Positions 53,302-63,379 of a stretch of DNA of 64,000 bases are shown in pieces. This stretch comes from Marinobacter sp. SS13-12. GTDB taxonomy: Bacteria > Pseudomonadota > Gammaproteobacteria > Pseudomonadales > Oleiphilaceae. The position numbers and the translations under genes were made by a program. The notes under the pieces are model-generated. The model was not told the DNA's origin, did no database searches, and worked only from the letters and a program-made list of their open reading frames with translations. Every line of letters begins with the position of its first letter. The stretch's first letter is position 1. Where the stretch lies: contig NZ_JASSUA010000003.1 in the NCBI RefSeq assembly GCF_030227115.1, positions 1 through 64,000 on the forward strand, read 5' to 3'.

Positions 53302-54045
53302 CTAGCGATCAAAAGAGGCCTGGTTAATGGTGAGCTCATACTCGCTGCCATCCGGTTCTACCTGAAGGAAGCGGATGAGCAGGTAGTTGCGTTCAGGTGC
53401 GAACCACATCAGGGATTGTCGCTTGCTATCACTGTCGCGGACTTTCTCTGCCTTGAGAGTCGTGACCTCTTCGCCATTGATTCGCCTGATTTCTTCATCA
53501 ACGACCGCAAAACGATCGGTGTCGTAGTCACCCTTGTCGATCACCCGGTATTCCATTTCGCGCTTACCGGCCTTTATGTCCTGGCTCAACTGCAACTGGT
53601 AGCCCATGGGGTCAAGAGCGCCTTCTTCCAGCGCCATCGAAAACCTGTCTCCCTCATGGTGTCCGCTGACTACCATTTTGTCCCAGTCGAAGTCGATCGC
53701 TTCTTTCCTGTTTTTGATCAGGAAGCCGGAGAGCTCGTAACGGTAACGCAGGGGGACCACCTGATTATTCTCCCAGCGAAAGATCAGGGTTTCGTCGATA
53801 TCGGCGATAAACGAGTCCACATCGGTGCGGAAACGCCAGGTGCCGTCATCCCGTTTTTCCAGAATGCGGCGGGCACTGCCTTTGAGGGAGATGCCCTTGT
53901 CCATGGACGCGTTATAGCTGAGCTCCATGGGGTGAAGAGGGACCTGTTCCGTAGCTTCTTCTGACGGCTGTGCGAGGGCGGCTCCAGAAAGTAGCAACCA
54001 GGCCAGCAGAGCTGGCAAGACTGTGGCGCTGTGTTTCAGGTGCAT
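53302..54045 (-). CDS. DUF3108 domain periplasmic protein
   Basis: A 247-residue predicted exported protein: signal peptide from MHLKHSATVLPALLA to near AALA. The mature part is mostly beta and matches DUF3108 (MELSYNASMDKGISLKG, YRYELSGFLIKNRKEAIDFDW). The start at 54045 has GGAGAA 6 bases before it. Its position after purN is conserved in pseudomonads. Function is unknown; an outer-membrane or cell-wall role has been suggested for relatives only by location. Confidence 0.85.
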   Translation of the reverse strand: MHLKHSATVLPALLAWLLLSGAALAQPSEEATEQVPLHPMELSYNASMDKGISLKGSARRILEKRDDGTWRFRTDVDSFIADIDETLIFRWENNQVVPLRYRYELSGFLIKNRKEAIDFDWDKMVVSGHHEGDRFSMALEEGALDPMGYQLQLSQDIKAGKREMEYRVIDKGDYDTDRFAVVDEEIRRINGEEVTTLKAEKVRDSDSKRQSLMWFAPERNYLLIRFLQVEPDGSEYELTINQASFDR

Positions 54046-54130
54046 AGAACTTCTCCGGTTGCACAATGGCAGGTGTACTTGCCTCTGGACAGTCTAACCT
54101 GCCGAATGGCTCCCACAGATGACGATAACG

Positions 54131-54814
54131 TCACTCAGCGGCCGCTGCGGCACCATCGTCCGGAAGCACAAGGGGGCTGTTCAGGGGCTGACCGTCGAAA
54201 ACCACATAATCAGAGCCAAGCTGAATGCGCCCTTCGCAGAACCAGCGAACAACGATGGGGTAGAGCACATGCTCTTTGCGTTGCACCTTTTCGGCAAGAG
54301 ATTCGGCGGTATCGTCCGGGGCCACGATGACTTCTGCCTGGGCGATAATGGGGCCGCCATCCAGTTCTTCAGTGACAAAGTGGATGGACGCGCCATGAAC
54401 CTTTTCGCCCGCCTCCAGAGCGCGTTGATGGGTATTCAGCCCGGTATACTTTGGCAGCAGCGAGGGGTGGACGTTCAGCAGGGTGCCGCGCAAGGCCTGT
54501 ACGAAATCCGTGGTGAGAATGCGCATGAATCCTGCCAGCACGATCAGATCCGGATTGTGGCGGCGGATCTCGGCCATCAGTGCGCCGTCGAATTCCTCAC
54601 GGGATCCGTATCGGGTGTGGTCCACGGTGAATGTGTCAATATTTGCCTGTGCCGCGCGTTCAAGGGCGAACGCCTTGGGCCGGTTGCAGCCGACGGCTAC
54701 GATCTGGCCCGGAAAATCGCGCTCGCGACTGGCGTCAATCAGAGCCTGCAGATTGGTCCCGCTTCCGGAGGCCAGAACCAGAATGCGAGGGGCGGTTACG
54801 GAATCTGCCTTCAT
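54131..54814 (-). CDS. purN: Phosphoribosylglycinamide formyltransferase
   Basis: A 227-residue folate-dependent formyltransferase of purine synthesis. The catalytic segment is [12 protein letters not shown] with His, and the catalytic Asp is in [27 protein letters not shown] is the substrate loop. Start overlaps purM by 4 bases. Confidence 0.97.
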   Translation of the reverse strand: MKADSVTAPRILVLASGSGTNLQALIDASRERDFPGQIVAVGCNRPKAFALERAAQANIDTFTVDHTRYGSREEFDGALMAEIRRHNPDLIVLAGFMRILTTDFVQALRGTLLNVHPSLLPKYTGLNTHQRALEAGEKVHGASIHFVTEELDGGPIIAQAEVIVAPDDTAESLAEKVQRKEHVLYPIVVRWFCEGRIQLGSDYVVFDGQPLNSPLVLPDDGAAAAAE

Positions 54815-55875
54815 GTCGACAGCAGCCCCGGCGCATAGCGTACAGACGCTGAGGAAGCGGAGTCTTCCGCTGCTTCAATAATGCCGATCTGCCAGACCTT
54901 TTCACCCAGTGCGTTCAACGTATCCAGCGCCAGTTCGCGCTGATTGGCAGGAACGCAGACGACCATGCCCACGCCACAATTGAAGGTGCGGTACATCTCT
55001 TCGATGGCGACACCGCCGGCTTCTTTCAGCCACTGGAAAACCGGGGGCAGCTTCCAGCTGTCGGTGTCAATAGCGGCGACCATACCGTCTGGCAGAACCC
55101 GGGGAATGTTTTCTGGCAGACCACCACCGGTGATGTGGGAGAGCGCGCGAATATCCACTTCACGGGCCAGTTGAAGCAGGTTTTTTACATAGATACGGGT
55201 CGGTGCCATCAGCGCATCCGCGAGGGTGGTGTCACCGATGGTCTGGTCAAGGTTCGCGTCGCTGACTTCCAGGATCTTGCGGATCAGTGAATAACCGTTG
55301 GAGTGGGGGCCGGACGAACCCAGCGCCAGCAAGACATCGCCGGCCTGCACGCGGCTGCCATCGATGATTTCACTGCGCTCGGCAACACCCACACAGAAGC
55401 CGGCCAGGTCGTAATCGTCGCCTTCGTACATGCCCGGCATTTCGGCAGTCTCTCCGCCCACCAGGGAGCAGCCTGCCTGTTCGCAGCCACGGCCAATGCC
55501 TTCGACCACCTGGGCCGCCACATCCACATTGAGCTTGCCAGTGGCGTAATAGTCGAGGAAGAACAGAGGCTCCGCGCCGCCTACAACCAGATCATTCACA
55601 CACATGGCCACCAGGTCGATGCCGATGGTGTCGTGTTTCTGAAGCTGCATGGCAAGCCTGAGCTTGGTGCCTACTCCGTCTGTGCCAGAAACCAGAACCG
55701 GCTCATGGTAGCCCTGGGGAATGGCAACCATCGCGCCAAATCCTCCGAGGCCGCCGAGAACCTCCGGGCGACGTGTGCGTGCAGCCGTGTTCTTGATGCG
55801 GTTGACGAGTTCGTTTCCTGCGTCAATATCAACGCCGGCGTCACGATAGGTGAGGGAGGGCTTGTGTTCGCTCAT
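54811..55875 (-). CDS. purM: Phosphoribosylformylglycinamidine cyclo-ligase
   Basis: A 354-residue AIR synthetase of purine synthesis. [36 protein letters not shown] and the ATP-binding core are clear. It leads the purMN pair and is divergent from the DUF2066 gene; no convincing PurR-type operator was picked out. Confidence 0.98.
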   Translation of the reverse strand: MSEHKPSLTYRDAGVDIDAGNELVNRIKNTAARTRRPEVLGGLGGFGAMVAIPQGYHEPVLVSGTDGVGTKLRLAMQLQKHDTIGIDLVAMCVNDLVVGGAEPLFFLDYYATGKLNVDVAAQVVEGIGRGCEQAGCSLVGGETAEMPGMYEGDDYDLAGFCVGVAERSEIIDGSRVQAGDVLLALGSSGPHSNGYSLIRKILEVSDANLDQTIGDTTLADALMAPTRIYVKNLLQLAREVDIRALSHITGGGLPENIPRVLPDGMVAAIDTDSWKLPPVFQWLKEAGGVAIEEMYRTFNCGVGMVVCVPANQRELALDTLNALGEKVWQIGIIEAAEDSASSASVRYAPGLLST

Positions 55876-56097
55876 GGTGTGCTTAACCGTTTGGACAGTG
55901 GGTCAGGCGGCGGATTTTAACAGGTGCGGAGTGGCGCTCCAAATGCAATTGCCAAGTTTGCCGTTGTGTCGGCATTCGCGGGCTGTATTGACTTTCTGCA
56001 ATCCCGCCTGGCTACTCACACCATGGGGCTTGGTGTATCCTATGCGCCATTCAGACGAATTGCAGGGTGGTTCATGCCAGACTCAGGAAAAATCTCG

Positions 56098-57390
56098 ATG
56101 CAGGCAGCGCGGTTAATCCGTCGGTCAGTGCGGTTATTCGGTCTTCTGGCGCTGATCGCAGCACCGGCCTCCGCCGTTACGGTTACCGGGCTCTACTCGG
56201 TGGAAGTGCCAGTGGCGAGCTCACAGCCGGCAGACCTGGAACAGGGGTACGCGGATGGCCTGAGCCAGGTTTTCGTGCGCGTGTCCGGCACCCGTGACGT
56301 GCTTGGCAATGAAGGGGTCAAAGCGCTGCTGGACGATGCCGAGTCCCTGTTGCAGTCCTATCAGTTTCTGCGTTCGGACAGGGATCAGCACCTCCTGCGC
56401 ATGTCGTTTGGCGCTGTCGGGGTCAATCGCGCCCTCGCTTCCGTCGACGCGCCGGTCTGGGGCGCCAATCGACCCCTGACCCTCGCCTGGATTGCCGTCG
56501 AAGAAAATGGCCGTCGTACCCTTGTGCATGCTGACGGGGAAGACAGCAGCGGGAATGGCCAGTGGCGGCAGATATTTGAGAATGCGGCGGTAGACCGGGG
56601 CCTTCCGGTCAGCCTGCCACCGGCGGACTATGATCAGGACCGCGAGCTGCTTTCCGATATCTGGGGCCAGTTTACTTCCAGTGTCAGGAGCGCTTCTGAA
56701 GAGCTTGAGTATGACCTGATGTCCCTGGTGCGGGTCCGACGCTCTGGCTCCCAGTGGCGTGCCGGATGGGTTTTTGATGGCATGGGACTGGACAGCACGG
56801 AACAGTCGGTGACCGCGGATACCAAAGAAGAACTGGCCGCCCGGGTTGTCGGGCGCTGGGCCGAAATGTTTGCGGATCGCTATGCGGTCGCCGGGAGTGA
56901 TGTGGGTGAATCGCCACAGGTGGATATTGTGGTGCATGGTGTAACTGACCTGACGGATTATGCCAGTGTAAACGGCGTGCTCAAGAACCTGTCTCCGGTA
57001 CTCGAAGCGGGCGCTACACAGGCTCGTGAGAACCAGTTAAAACTGCGGGTGGTGTTTTCCGGGGAAATGGAACAGCTGAAACAGTACATCGCTCTTGACC
57101 CGCGCCTGGTACCGCTGTCTGATGCCGAAGTGTCCCGGATGCCTTCCGATGATACTGTTGATTCAGGTGAGGAGAGCGCTGAGGAGCCCGTCCAGCAGGC
57201 ACCGGAAGGTGGTTTCGCGCTGGCAGAAGACAGTGCCGAGAATGCCAGTTCGCCGGCTAACCCTCTGTTCGTATACCAGCCGCTACTGATGGATGAAGAA
57301 GAATCGGAACAGGCATTCGAGTCACTCTATCAGGTGCTGCATTATCGCTGGCAGCCCGCTTCGATTGTTGATTCGGAAAACGGAGAGTAA
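56098..57390 (+). CDS. DUF2066 periplasmic protein
   Basis: About 430 residues with an N-terminal signal peptide (RLFGLLALIAAPASA). The mature domain matches DUF2066 (SGTRDVLGNEGVKALLDDAESLLQ type), a family found next to purM and hda in pseudomonads. The C-terminal 100 residues are acidic and low-complexity, with Ser, Glu and Pro. Start at 56098 has AGGAAA upstream and places the signal first; ATG 56074 would add 8 residues. Function is unknown. Confidence 0.82.
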   Translation: MQAARLIRRSVRLFGLLALIAAPASAVTVTGLYSVEVPVASSQPADLEQGYADGLSQVFVRVSGTRDVLGNEGVKALLDDAESLLQSYQFLRSDRDQHLLRMSFGAVGVNRALASVDAPVWGANRPLTLAWIAVEENGRRTLVHADGEDSSGNGQWRQIFENAAVDRGLPVSLPPADYDQDRELLSDIWGQFTSSVRSASEELEYDLMSLVRVRRSGSQWRAGWVFDGMGLDSTEQSVTADTKEELAARVVGRWAEMFADRYAVAGSDVGESPQVDIVVHGVTDLTDYASVNGVLKNLSPVLEAGATQARENQLKLRVVFSGEMEQLKQYIALDPRLVPLSDAEVSRMPSDDTVDSGEESAEEPVQQAPEGGFALAEDSAENASSPANPLFVYQPLLMDEEESEQAFESLYQVLHYRWQPASIVDSENGE

Positions 57391-57423
57391 TTTCCGGGTG
57401 CCGCAAGGAGAGAGAGGCGTGTC

Positions 57424-57984
57424 ATGATGACGCATCGCTGGCGCTGGATTCCCAATGCCCTGACGTTCCTGCGTATAGTGATGATTGCACCCTTTGCCGC
57501 CGCTCTTATGGCCAAGGAATACCGGATTGCGTTGGCGATTTTTTTTATCGCGGCTGCTACCGATGCGTTTGACGGTTTCCTCGCCCGCCATTTCGATTGG
57601 CGGACCCGGCTGGGTGCCATTGCAGACCCTCTGGCCGACAAGGCTCTGCTGATTTCGGCTTACCTCATGCTTACCCTGACGGGTGTCTTGCCGCCATGGC
57701 TACTCTGGTTGGTGGTGGGAAGAGACATCCTGATTGTCTGTGGTGGGCTGGCTTTCCATTACTACGTTGGCAGGTTTGATTTACAGCCTAGCATTCCCGG
57801 TAAACTCAATACGCTGATCCAGATTCTGGTGGCCCTTGCGATTATTATCCTGCTGGCGGATTTGCCAATGCAGCCGTGGGTTATCGAGGCCGGTATTCTG
57901 GTGGTTGCAGTTTCCGCACTGTTCAGTGGGGCTCATTATATTGTGGTCTGGAGTCTGAGGGCCTGGAGGGTCAAGAGTCAGTGA
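57424..57984 (+). CDS. CDP-alcohol phosphatidyltransferase family protein
   Basis: A 186-residue inner-membrane enzyme with about five helices. The family motif is complete: DAFDGFLARHFDWRTRLGAIADPLADK with the DG-AR-G-D-D metal pattern. It may make phosphatidylglycerol phosphate or a related lipid; whether it is PgsA proper is not clear from the sequence. AAGGAGAG precedes the start. Its stop overlaps hda. Confidence 0.9.
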   Translation: MMTHRWRWIPNALTFLRIVMIAPFAAALMAKEYRIALAIFFIAAATDAFDGFLARHFDWRTRLGAIADPLADKALLISAYLMLTLTGVLPPWLLWLVVGRDILIVCGGLAFHYYVGRFDLQPSIPGKLNTLIQILVALAIIILLADLPMQPWVIEAGILVVAVSALFSGAHYIVVWSLRAWRVKSQ

Positions 57985-58679
57985 GTGCTTCGCAACTGGT
58001 GTTGGGGGTCAAGCTGCGTGATGACGCCCGCTTTGACAATTTCCACGGGGACAGAAATGCAGCTGCTGCGGCACGTCTGCGTGAGGCCTGTGAGCATCCG
58101 TCTCCGGTGCCGGTTGTTGCTGTCTGTGGCGACGCCGACACTGGTAAGAGTCATCTTTTGCAGGCCGTATGCCATCTTGCCGAGCAGCGTGAACAAACCG
58201 CCGTGTGCGTCAGTATGGAGGAGTTGTTGCCGTTCGGGCCGCAAGCGCTGGCAGGGTTGGAAAACCAGTCGGTGATCTGCCTTGACGATCTGGATCTCAT
58301 TGCCGGCCTGGAAAGCTGGGAAGAAGCGGTCTTCCATCTGTACAATCGGGTTAATGATTACGGAAGCCTGATGGTCGTCAGCCTGTCAGAAGTGCCAGGC
58401 GGATTGCCGTTTCTGTTGCCGGATCTGGTATCGCGGCTGCGGCACGGGCTAACGATTCAGCTGGGCATAAACCGTGATGATGACCGGCTCCGGATTCTGA
58501 TGGCCAGGGCCGAACAACGAGGGCTGGTTCTTGGCGACGATGTGGCGGCATTCATTCTCAGGCGTGCGCCACGAAAGCTTGCCGATCTGCTGGCAATGCT
58601 GGATCGCCTGGATGAAAATTCATTGCGTGCCCAACGCCGGCTGACGATACCGTTCGTGAAGTCGGTGATGGGCTGGTAG
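57981..58679 (+). CDS. hda: DnaA regulatory inactivator Hda
   Basis: A 232-residue AAA+ protein that, with the sliding clamp, stimulates ATP hydrolysis by DnaA. Walker A GDADTGKSHLL, Walker B VICLDDLDLI, and the C-terminal RKLTIPF-like end (RRLTIPFVKSVM) identify Hda. QLVLGV at the N terminus resembles the clamp-binding motif. The GTG at 57981 overlaps the previous stop (GTGA). Confidence 0.95.
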   Translation: MSASQLVLGVKLRDDARFDNFHGDRNAAAAARLREACEHPSPVPVVAVCGDADTGKSHLLQAVCHLAEQREQTAVCVSMEELLPFGPQALAGLENQSVICLDDLDLIAGLESWEEAVFHLYNRVNDYGSLMVVSLSEVPGGLPFLLPDLVSRLRHGLTIQLGINRDDDRLRILMARAEQRGLVLGDDVAAFILRRAPRKLADLLAMLDRLDENSLRAQRRLTIPFVKSVMGW

Positions 58680-58715
58680 GGCGAACAAATACAGGGAACA
58701 GGTCAGGGGAAAAAC

Positions 58716-59513
58716 ATGAGACGAGTAGTGTTCAATCAGAAAGGTGGTGTTGGTAAATCCAGTATTACCTGTAACCTGGCCGCCATCAGCGCCGCCAGGG
58801 GCAAGCGCACGCTGGTCGTCGATCTTGACCCCCAGGGCAACTCAACCCATTACCTGCTGGGCCGGCCTGCGGTGGAGCTCAAGGACACCGTAGCAGACTA
58901 CCTGGAACAGACGGTGGCGTTTACAGTGTTTAACCGCCGCGCTGACGAGTTTGTTCACGCGTCGCCCTTTGACAACCTGTTTGTCATGCCCTCCAGCCCG
59001 GAACTGGACTTCCTGGAACACAAGCTGGAAGCAAAGCACAAGATCTACAAACTGAGGGACGCGCTCAGGAAACTGGGCGAATCTTTCGATGAGATTTACA
59101 TCGATACCGCACCGGCGCTGAACTTTTATTCCCGTTCGGCGCTGATCGCAGCACAACGGTGTCTTATTCCCTTCGACTGCGACGACTTTTCCCGCCAGGC
59201 GCTCTACAGCATCCTCCATGAAATTCAGGAGTTGCAGGAAGATCATAACGAAGACCTGGTGGTGGAAGGGATTGTTGCCAACCAGTTCCAGCCCCGTGCC
59301 ACTCTGCCCAAGAAGCTGGTTCGCGAACTGCTGGACGAGGGGCTTCCGGTATTGCCGGTGCGGCTGTCCAGCTCGGTGAAGATGAAGGAATCCCATCAGA
59401 GCCGACAGCCGCTGATTCACATGGCGCCGAAACATCCACTGACACGGCAGTACGAGGACCTTTATCGGGTACTCCATGGAGAAACTGTCGAACTGGAACC
59501 ACTGGCCGACTGA
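58716..59513 (+). CDS. ParA-like P-loop ATPase
   Basis: A 265-residue ParA/MinD-type ATPase. The deviant Walker A is NQKGGVGKSSITCN; the dimer-switch Asp is in LVVDLDPQGNSTHYLLG; Walker B-like EIYIDTAPALNF follows. No parB gene or parS-like site lies beside it, so it is not the chromosomal parAB system. Its cargo is unknown. yqcC follows after 9 bases. Confidence 0.88.
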   Translation: MRRVVFNQKGGVGKSSITCNLAAISAARGKRTLVVDLDPQGNSTHYLLGRPAVELKDTVADYLEQTVAFTVFNRRADEFVHASPFDNLFVMPSSPELDFLEHKLEAKHKIYKLRDALRKLGESFDEIYIDTAPALNFYSRSALIAAQRCLIPFDCDDFSRQALYSILHEIQELQEDHNEDLVVEGIVANQFQPRATLPKKLVRELLDEGLPVLPVRLSSSVKMKESHQSRQPLIHMAPKHPLTRQYEDLYRVLHGETVELEPLAD

Positions 59514-59522
59514 GAGCGAACG

Positions 59523-59861
59523 ATGGCAAGACCGTCCGACCATACCGCCCGCGTGGCGGACAGCCTGCTGCAGATTGAGATCGAGTTACGGCGACTTGAC
59601 GCCTGGGAAACCGATCCGCCGCCTGATGAGGCGTTGCAAAGCACGAAGCCATTTGCGGTAGATACCCTGGAATTTACCCAATGGCTTCAGTTCGTGTTCG
59701 TTTACCGAATGAAGGTGCTGATCGAAAACGGGCATCCATTGCCGGAGGTGTCGGGAATGGCGCCCATGGCGGAGGAGCATTTCCGGGGCAGAAGCGAGCC
59801 CGGTCACAGTCTTATTCGCGAACTCGCGGAGATGGACCGCCTGCTTTCCGGGCAGTCCTGA
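59523..59861 (+). CDS. YqcC family protein (DUF446)
   Basis: A 112-residue soluble helical protein resembling E. coli YqcC: LESxxAWETDPP-type start, STKPFAVDTLEFTQWLQFVFVYRMKVLIENGHPLP in outline. In E. coli yqcC lies next to truC. Function unknown. It is probably co-translated with the ParA-like gene and converges with nadC after 4 bases. Confidence 0.83.
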   Translation: MARPSDHTARVADSLLQIEIELRRLDAWETDPPPDEALQSTKPFAVDTLEFTQWLQFVFVYRMKVLIENGHPLPEVSGMAPMAEEHFRGRSEPGHSLIRELAEMDRLLSGQS

Positions 59862-59865
59862 CTGC

Positions 59866-60714
59866 TCAGCCGACATTGTCCAGTCGCATGGACAGATCTA
59901 CGGCCCGCACATCCTTGGTCAGTGCCCCGATGGAAATATAGTCCACTCCTGTTTCTGCGATCGGCACCAGTGTGTCGGTGTTGATGCCGCCGGAAGCTTC
60001 CAGTTTTGCGGCGCCGGCAGTGCGACTGACGGCCTGCTTCATATCAACCAGCGAAAACTCGTCCAGCATAATGATGTCAGCACCGGCGGCAAGGGCCTGC
60101 TCCAGTTCATCCGGGTTTTCGGTTTCTACTTCCACGGGGCGGCCAGGAGCAATGCGGCGGGCCTCCGTTACTGCATTGGCAATCGAGCCGCAGGCTGCAA
60201 TGTGATTTTCCTTGATCAGGAACGCATCCCACAGGCCGATGCGGTGGTTGTGGCAGCCGCCACAGGTGACTGCGTACTTCTGGGCCAGCCGCAGGCCGGG
60301 AAGAGTTTTGCGGGTATCGAGCAGTTGTACGCCGGTATGGGCCACGCGCCGCGCATACCCGGTACAGGTAGTCGCAACACCGGAGAGCATCTGAAGCCAG
60401 TTCAGCCCCGCACGCTCGGCAGTGAGCAGGCTGCGGGCAGGACCTTCCATGGTAAACAGCAACTGGTCGGGGCTCACTTCATCGCCGTCATTGACTGTCC
60501 ACTCCAGGGTGACCCGGGGGTCTACCTGCCGGAATACCTCTTCGACCCAGGCCCGCCCGGCAATGGTTGCGGCTTCGCGGGTGATAACCTGTCCACGACT
60601 GATTCGGTGCTCGGGTATCAGCATGGCGGTGATATCGCCGTCTCCGATATCTTCCCGAAGGCTTTGGGCGACGGTTTCGATGCGGGACTGGCGAAGCAGT
60701 TCAGCTAGGATCAT
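59866..60714 (-). CDS. nadC: Nicotinate-nucleotide pyrophosphorylase (carboxylating)
   Basis: A 282-residue quinolinate phosphoribosyltransferase of NAD synthesis. [36 protein letters not shown] and [11 protein letters not shown] are family signatures. The start at 60714 gives the usual length; an in-frame start at 60780 would add 22 residues with no homology pattern. Confidence 0.97.
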   Translation of the reverse strand: MILAELLRQSRIETVAQSLREDIGDGDITAMLIPEHRISRGQVITREAATIAGRAWVEEVFRQVDPRVTLEWTVNDGDEVSPDQLLFTMEGPARSLLTAERAGLNWLQMLSGVATTCTGYARRVAHTGVQLLDTRKTLPGLRLAQKYAVTCGGCHNHRIGLWDAFLIKENHIAACGSIANAVTEARRIAPGRPVEVETENPDELEQALAAGADIIMLDEFSLVDMKQAVSRTAGAAKLEASGGINTDTLVPIAETGVDYISIGALTKDVRAVDLSMRLDNVG

Positions 60715-60861
60715 GGTCGGGATTCCGGTGGCTCTTTTGGGGTCTGGGCTTGCCTGGGCAATGCAAATAATACGGGCCAATGATTCTAAAGCCCGTAAGG
60801 GTATTCGCCAAACACAAGTGAGTCAGAATGCTAAACTGTGACCGCCATCACTTAAACACAA

Positions 60862-60889
60862 AAGGTGACAAATTCTGACACAAGGTGAC
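60862..60889. promoter_or_regulatory. Two AAGGTGAC direct repeats before the DUF1631 gene
   Basis: AAGGTGAC occurs at 60862-60869 and again at 60882-60889, exactly 20 bases apart (about two helix turns), in the 235-base gap between nadC and the DUF1631 gene. They could be sites for a regulator of either gene. No other structure was recognised in the gap. Confidence 0.35.
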
Positions 60890-60949
60890 GTCGGTAAGGC
60901 CTAAGATGTGCAATAACACACGTCTCCAGTCATTGTCCGGAGTAGCCGA

Positions 60950-63268
60950 ATGGCGCAGGATAACAAGGTTGTAAGTCTTAAAGCCCAGAAAATGCCGGAC
61001 AGGTTTTCCCTGCCGGGTTCTCTGGTGCGCCTGCGTGACGTATCTGGTCAGTCCTTGAAGGCGGTGATGTCCGGTTTTTTCGACAAGGCGGACGACGCGC
61101 TGTTCGAACTGGCGGACAAGGCTGGCACCAATCAGGACCAGACTGCCTATTTCGACGCGATGCGGGAACTCAGGCTGCGCCGCAAGAACATGACGGTTTC
61201 CGTTCTTCAGTACGTCAGCCGTGCCTTCAATGAAATTGGGTCCTTCCGTCCGGGTGGTGGCAGCGGCAACCTGGACGAGGTAGATCAGGATTCGCTGGCG
61301 CTGGTGGACCACTCCGATCTGGAGCAACAGGTCGCCATCGACAACCTGATCAACAAGCTTCGCAACCAGCACGCCGAGGCCATCAAGCTGCTGAATGTCC
61401 GGGTGTCCCACCTGGTGCCGGCTGTAAAACTTGATGATAGCCAGATGCCACTGAGCCCGGAAGTGATTTGCGGCGGCGTCGCAGAAGCCTGCACAGACCT
61501 GGAAATCGACATTCGCGCCAAACTGGTGGTGCTGAAACTGTTTGATCGTCTGCTCGTCGGAATCCTGGGAGATGTCTACAGAGATGCCAATAAAACACTG
61601 ATCGCCGAAGGCGTATTGCCAGACATGCGTCGTGCGCCGGTTGGCGGTCGTTCACCTGCCGGCAGATCCGCTCCGGGATCCGGCCAGAGTGGGGGCATAT
61701 TGTCAGTACGCCAGAGCTCGGAACCGATGGGGCCGCTGACGGCGCCGCCTGATGATGTCCGTGCCACCTTCTCCGAACTCAGTGCATTGCTGCATCAGGG
61801 GCAGGGCCAGGGCGACGCTGGTGGCATGCCTGCCGGCGGGGCGGGATTACTGGATACCGGCACCCTGATGTCGCGGTTGAGCGACGTTCAGGCGCAATCC
61901 GTGCATTGGGGGCAGGGTGAGGTTGTGCCTTTGTCCCAGCAGCTGCAGCCGGTTTTCAGGGCGGAAACCGGAGGCAGACTCAATGCCGGCCAGGTAGACA
62001 GCGATGTTATCAACCTGGTCTCCATGTTATTCGATTTTATCCTCGAGGATCGCCAGCTTCATCCCGTCATGAAAGCGGTCATCGGGCGTTTGCAGATTCC
62101 TGTGTTGAAGGTGGCCCTGAGTGACAAGAATTTCTTCAATCGCGGCGGACACCCGGTCAGAAAGCTTCTGAACGAACTGGCCATGTCAGCGATTGGCTGG
62201 ACCGAGAAAAGAGCCGGCCAGCGCGACCCCTTGCGGGAAAAAATTGAATCCGTTGTTGACCGCGTGCTGAATGAATTCACCGACAACGTGGAAATCTTCA
62301 GCGAGCTGCTCAGCGACTTTGGTCATTTCATGGACCTGGACCGCCGGCGCAGGGAACTGGTGGAGCAGCGACTTCGTGACGCGGAAGAGGGTCGGGCCAA
62401 ACAGGAAAGGGCTTCGAAGGCCACAGAAGCATTGCTAAGCGAGCAGATGGCCGGCCGGGACCTGCCGCCCCAGGTGGTCACGCTGCTGAATGAGGCCTGG
62501 GCAAAATACCTTCAGTGGATTGTGTTGCGCGAGGGTGAAGACAGTGAACGCTGGCAGGTAGCGTCCGCACTGACCCGTCAATTGGTCTGGAGCGTTGATC
62601 CACAGCCGGTCGAAGAGGGCACCCGGAGCGCACTCCTGAGGGCAATTCCCGGCATCGTGGACGGGCTGAGGTCAGCATTGCAGGAAATCGCCTGGGACCC
62701 GTTCGCAACGGACGCAGCCATACGGGACCTTGAGCTTGCCCATGTGGATGTGTTCCAGCGTCTGGTGACCACTTCCCGACGCCCCACACCTGAAGAAGCG
62801 CCGGTGCAGGCAAACACGACCGAAGTGGCGCCCCCTGCCATTACGCCGGAGGCCACTCAACAAACGCAATCAGAAGCTCCACCACAGGAGATCCCGGAAC
62901 CGCTGCAGGCCCCTGAGCCGGCTGCACCAGTCGCAGAGGCTGCCAGTGCCGAGCCTTCTGAAGCGCCAATGGCGGACAGTGGCCCCGATAAACAATGGCT
63001 GGACCGTGCGGATAGCCTCCGTGTCGGCTCCTGGATCGAGCTGATTCGCGACGGCGGCAAGATTCGCTGTAAACTGGCCGCCTTTATCAAGGCGACGGGC
63101 AAGTACATTTTTGTCAATCGCAGTGGCGCGAAAGTGGCTGAGTACCAGCGTGAGGATCTGGCCACAGCGCTGGCAGCGGAAGAAATTACCATGCTTGACG
63201 ATGGCCTGATTTTTGACCGCGCCCTGGAGTCCATCATCGATAACCTGCGCAGCAGTCGCAAGGACTGA
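60950..63268 (+). CDS. DUF1631 family protein with C-terminal PilZ-like region
   Basis: A 772-residue soluble protein of the DUF1631 family, common in marine gammaproteobacteria. The N-terminal part (about 1-220) and middle (about 310-610) are helical; Gly/Ser/Pro-rich stretches at about 225-310 and an Ala/Pro/Glu-rich stretch at about 620-685 separate the parts. The last 85 residues (from LRVGSWIELIRDGGKIRCKLA) look like a PilZ-type beta barrel, but the RxxxR and D/NxSxxG c-di-GMP motifs are not obvious. GGAG lies 7 bases before the ATG. Function is unknown. Confidence 0.85.
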   Translation: MAQDNKVVSLKAQKMPDRFSLPGSLVRLRDVSGQSLKAVMSGFFDKADDALFELADKAGTNQDQTAYFDAMRELRLRRKNMTVSVLQYVSRAFNEIGSFRPGGGSGNLDEVDQDSLALVDHSDLEQQVAIDNLINKLRNQHAEAIKLLNVRVSHLVPAVKLDDSQMPLSPEVICGGVAEACTDLEIDIRAKLVVLKLFDRLLVGILGDVYRDANKTLIAEGVLPDMRRAPVGGRSPAGRSAPGSGQSGGILSVRQSSEPMGPLTAPPDDVRATFSELSALLHQGQGQGDAGGMPAGGAGLLDTGTLMSRLSDVQAQSVHWGQGEVVPLSQQLQPVFRAETGGRLNAGQVDSDVINLVSMLFDFILEDRQLHPVMKAVIGRLQIPVLKVALSDKNFFNRGGHPVRKLLNELAMSAIGWTEKRAGQRDPLREKIESVVDRVLNEFTDNVEIFSELLSDFGHFMDLDRRRRELVEQRLRDAEEGRAKQERASKATEALLSEQMAGRDLPPQVVTLLNEAWAKYLQWIVLREGEDSERWQVASALTRQLVWSVDPQPVEEGTRSALLRAIPGIVDGLRSALQEIAWDPFATDAAIRDLELAHVDVFQRLVTTSRRPTPEEAPVQANTTEVAPPAITPEATQQTQSEAPPQEIPEPLQAPEPAAPVAEAASAEPSEAPMADSGPDKQWLDRADSLRVGSWIELIRDGGKIRCKLAAFIKATGKYIFVNRSGAKVAEYQREDLATALAAEEITMLDDGLIFDRALESIIDNLRSSRKD

Positions 63269-63379
63269 CCGGCGACTGACTGGATAGCAAGGCCGGCCGC
63301 TTTGTGCTTCAATCACAGGCACAAACGTAACAAAGGCGGGTGGTTGTAGAACGTCCGCCGTCGGCTTGCTGGAAACACA

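Noticed and set aside
58716..59513. The ParA-like gene as the chromosomal parA
   Set aside because: No parB follows and no parS-like palindromes were seen; its neighbours differ from the usual gidA-parAB locus.
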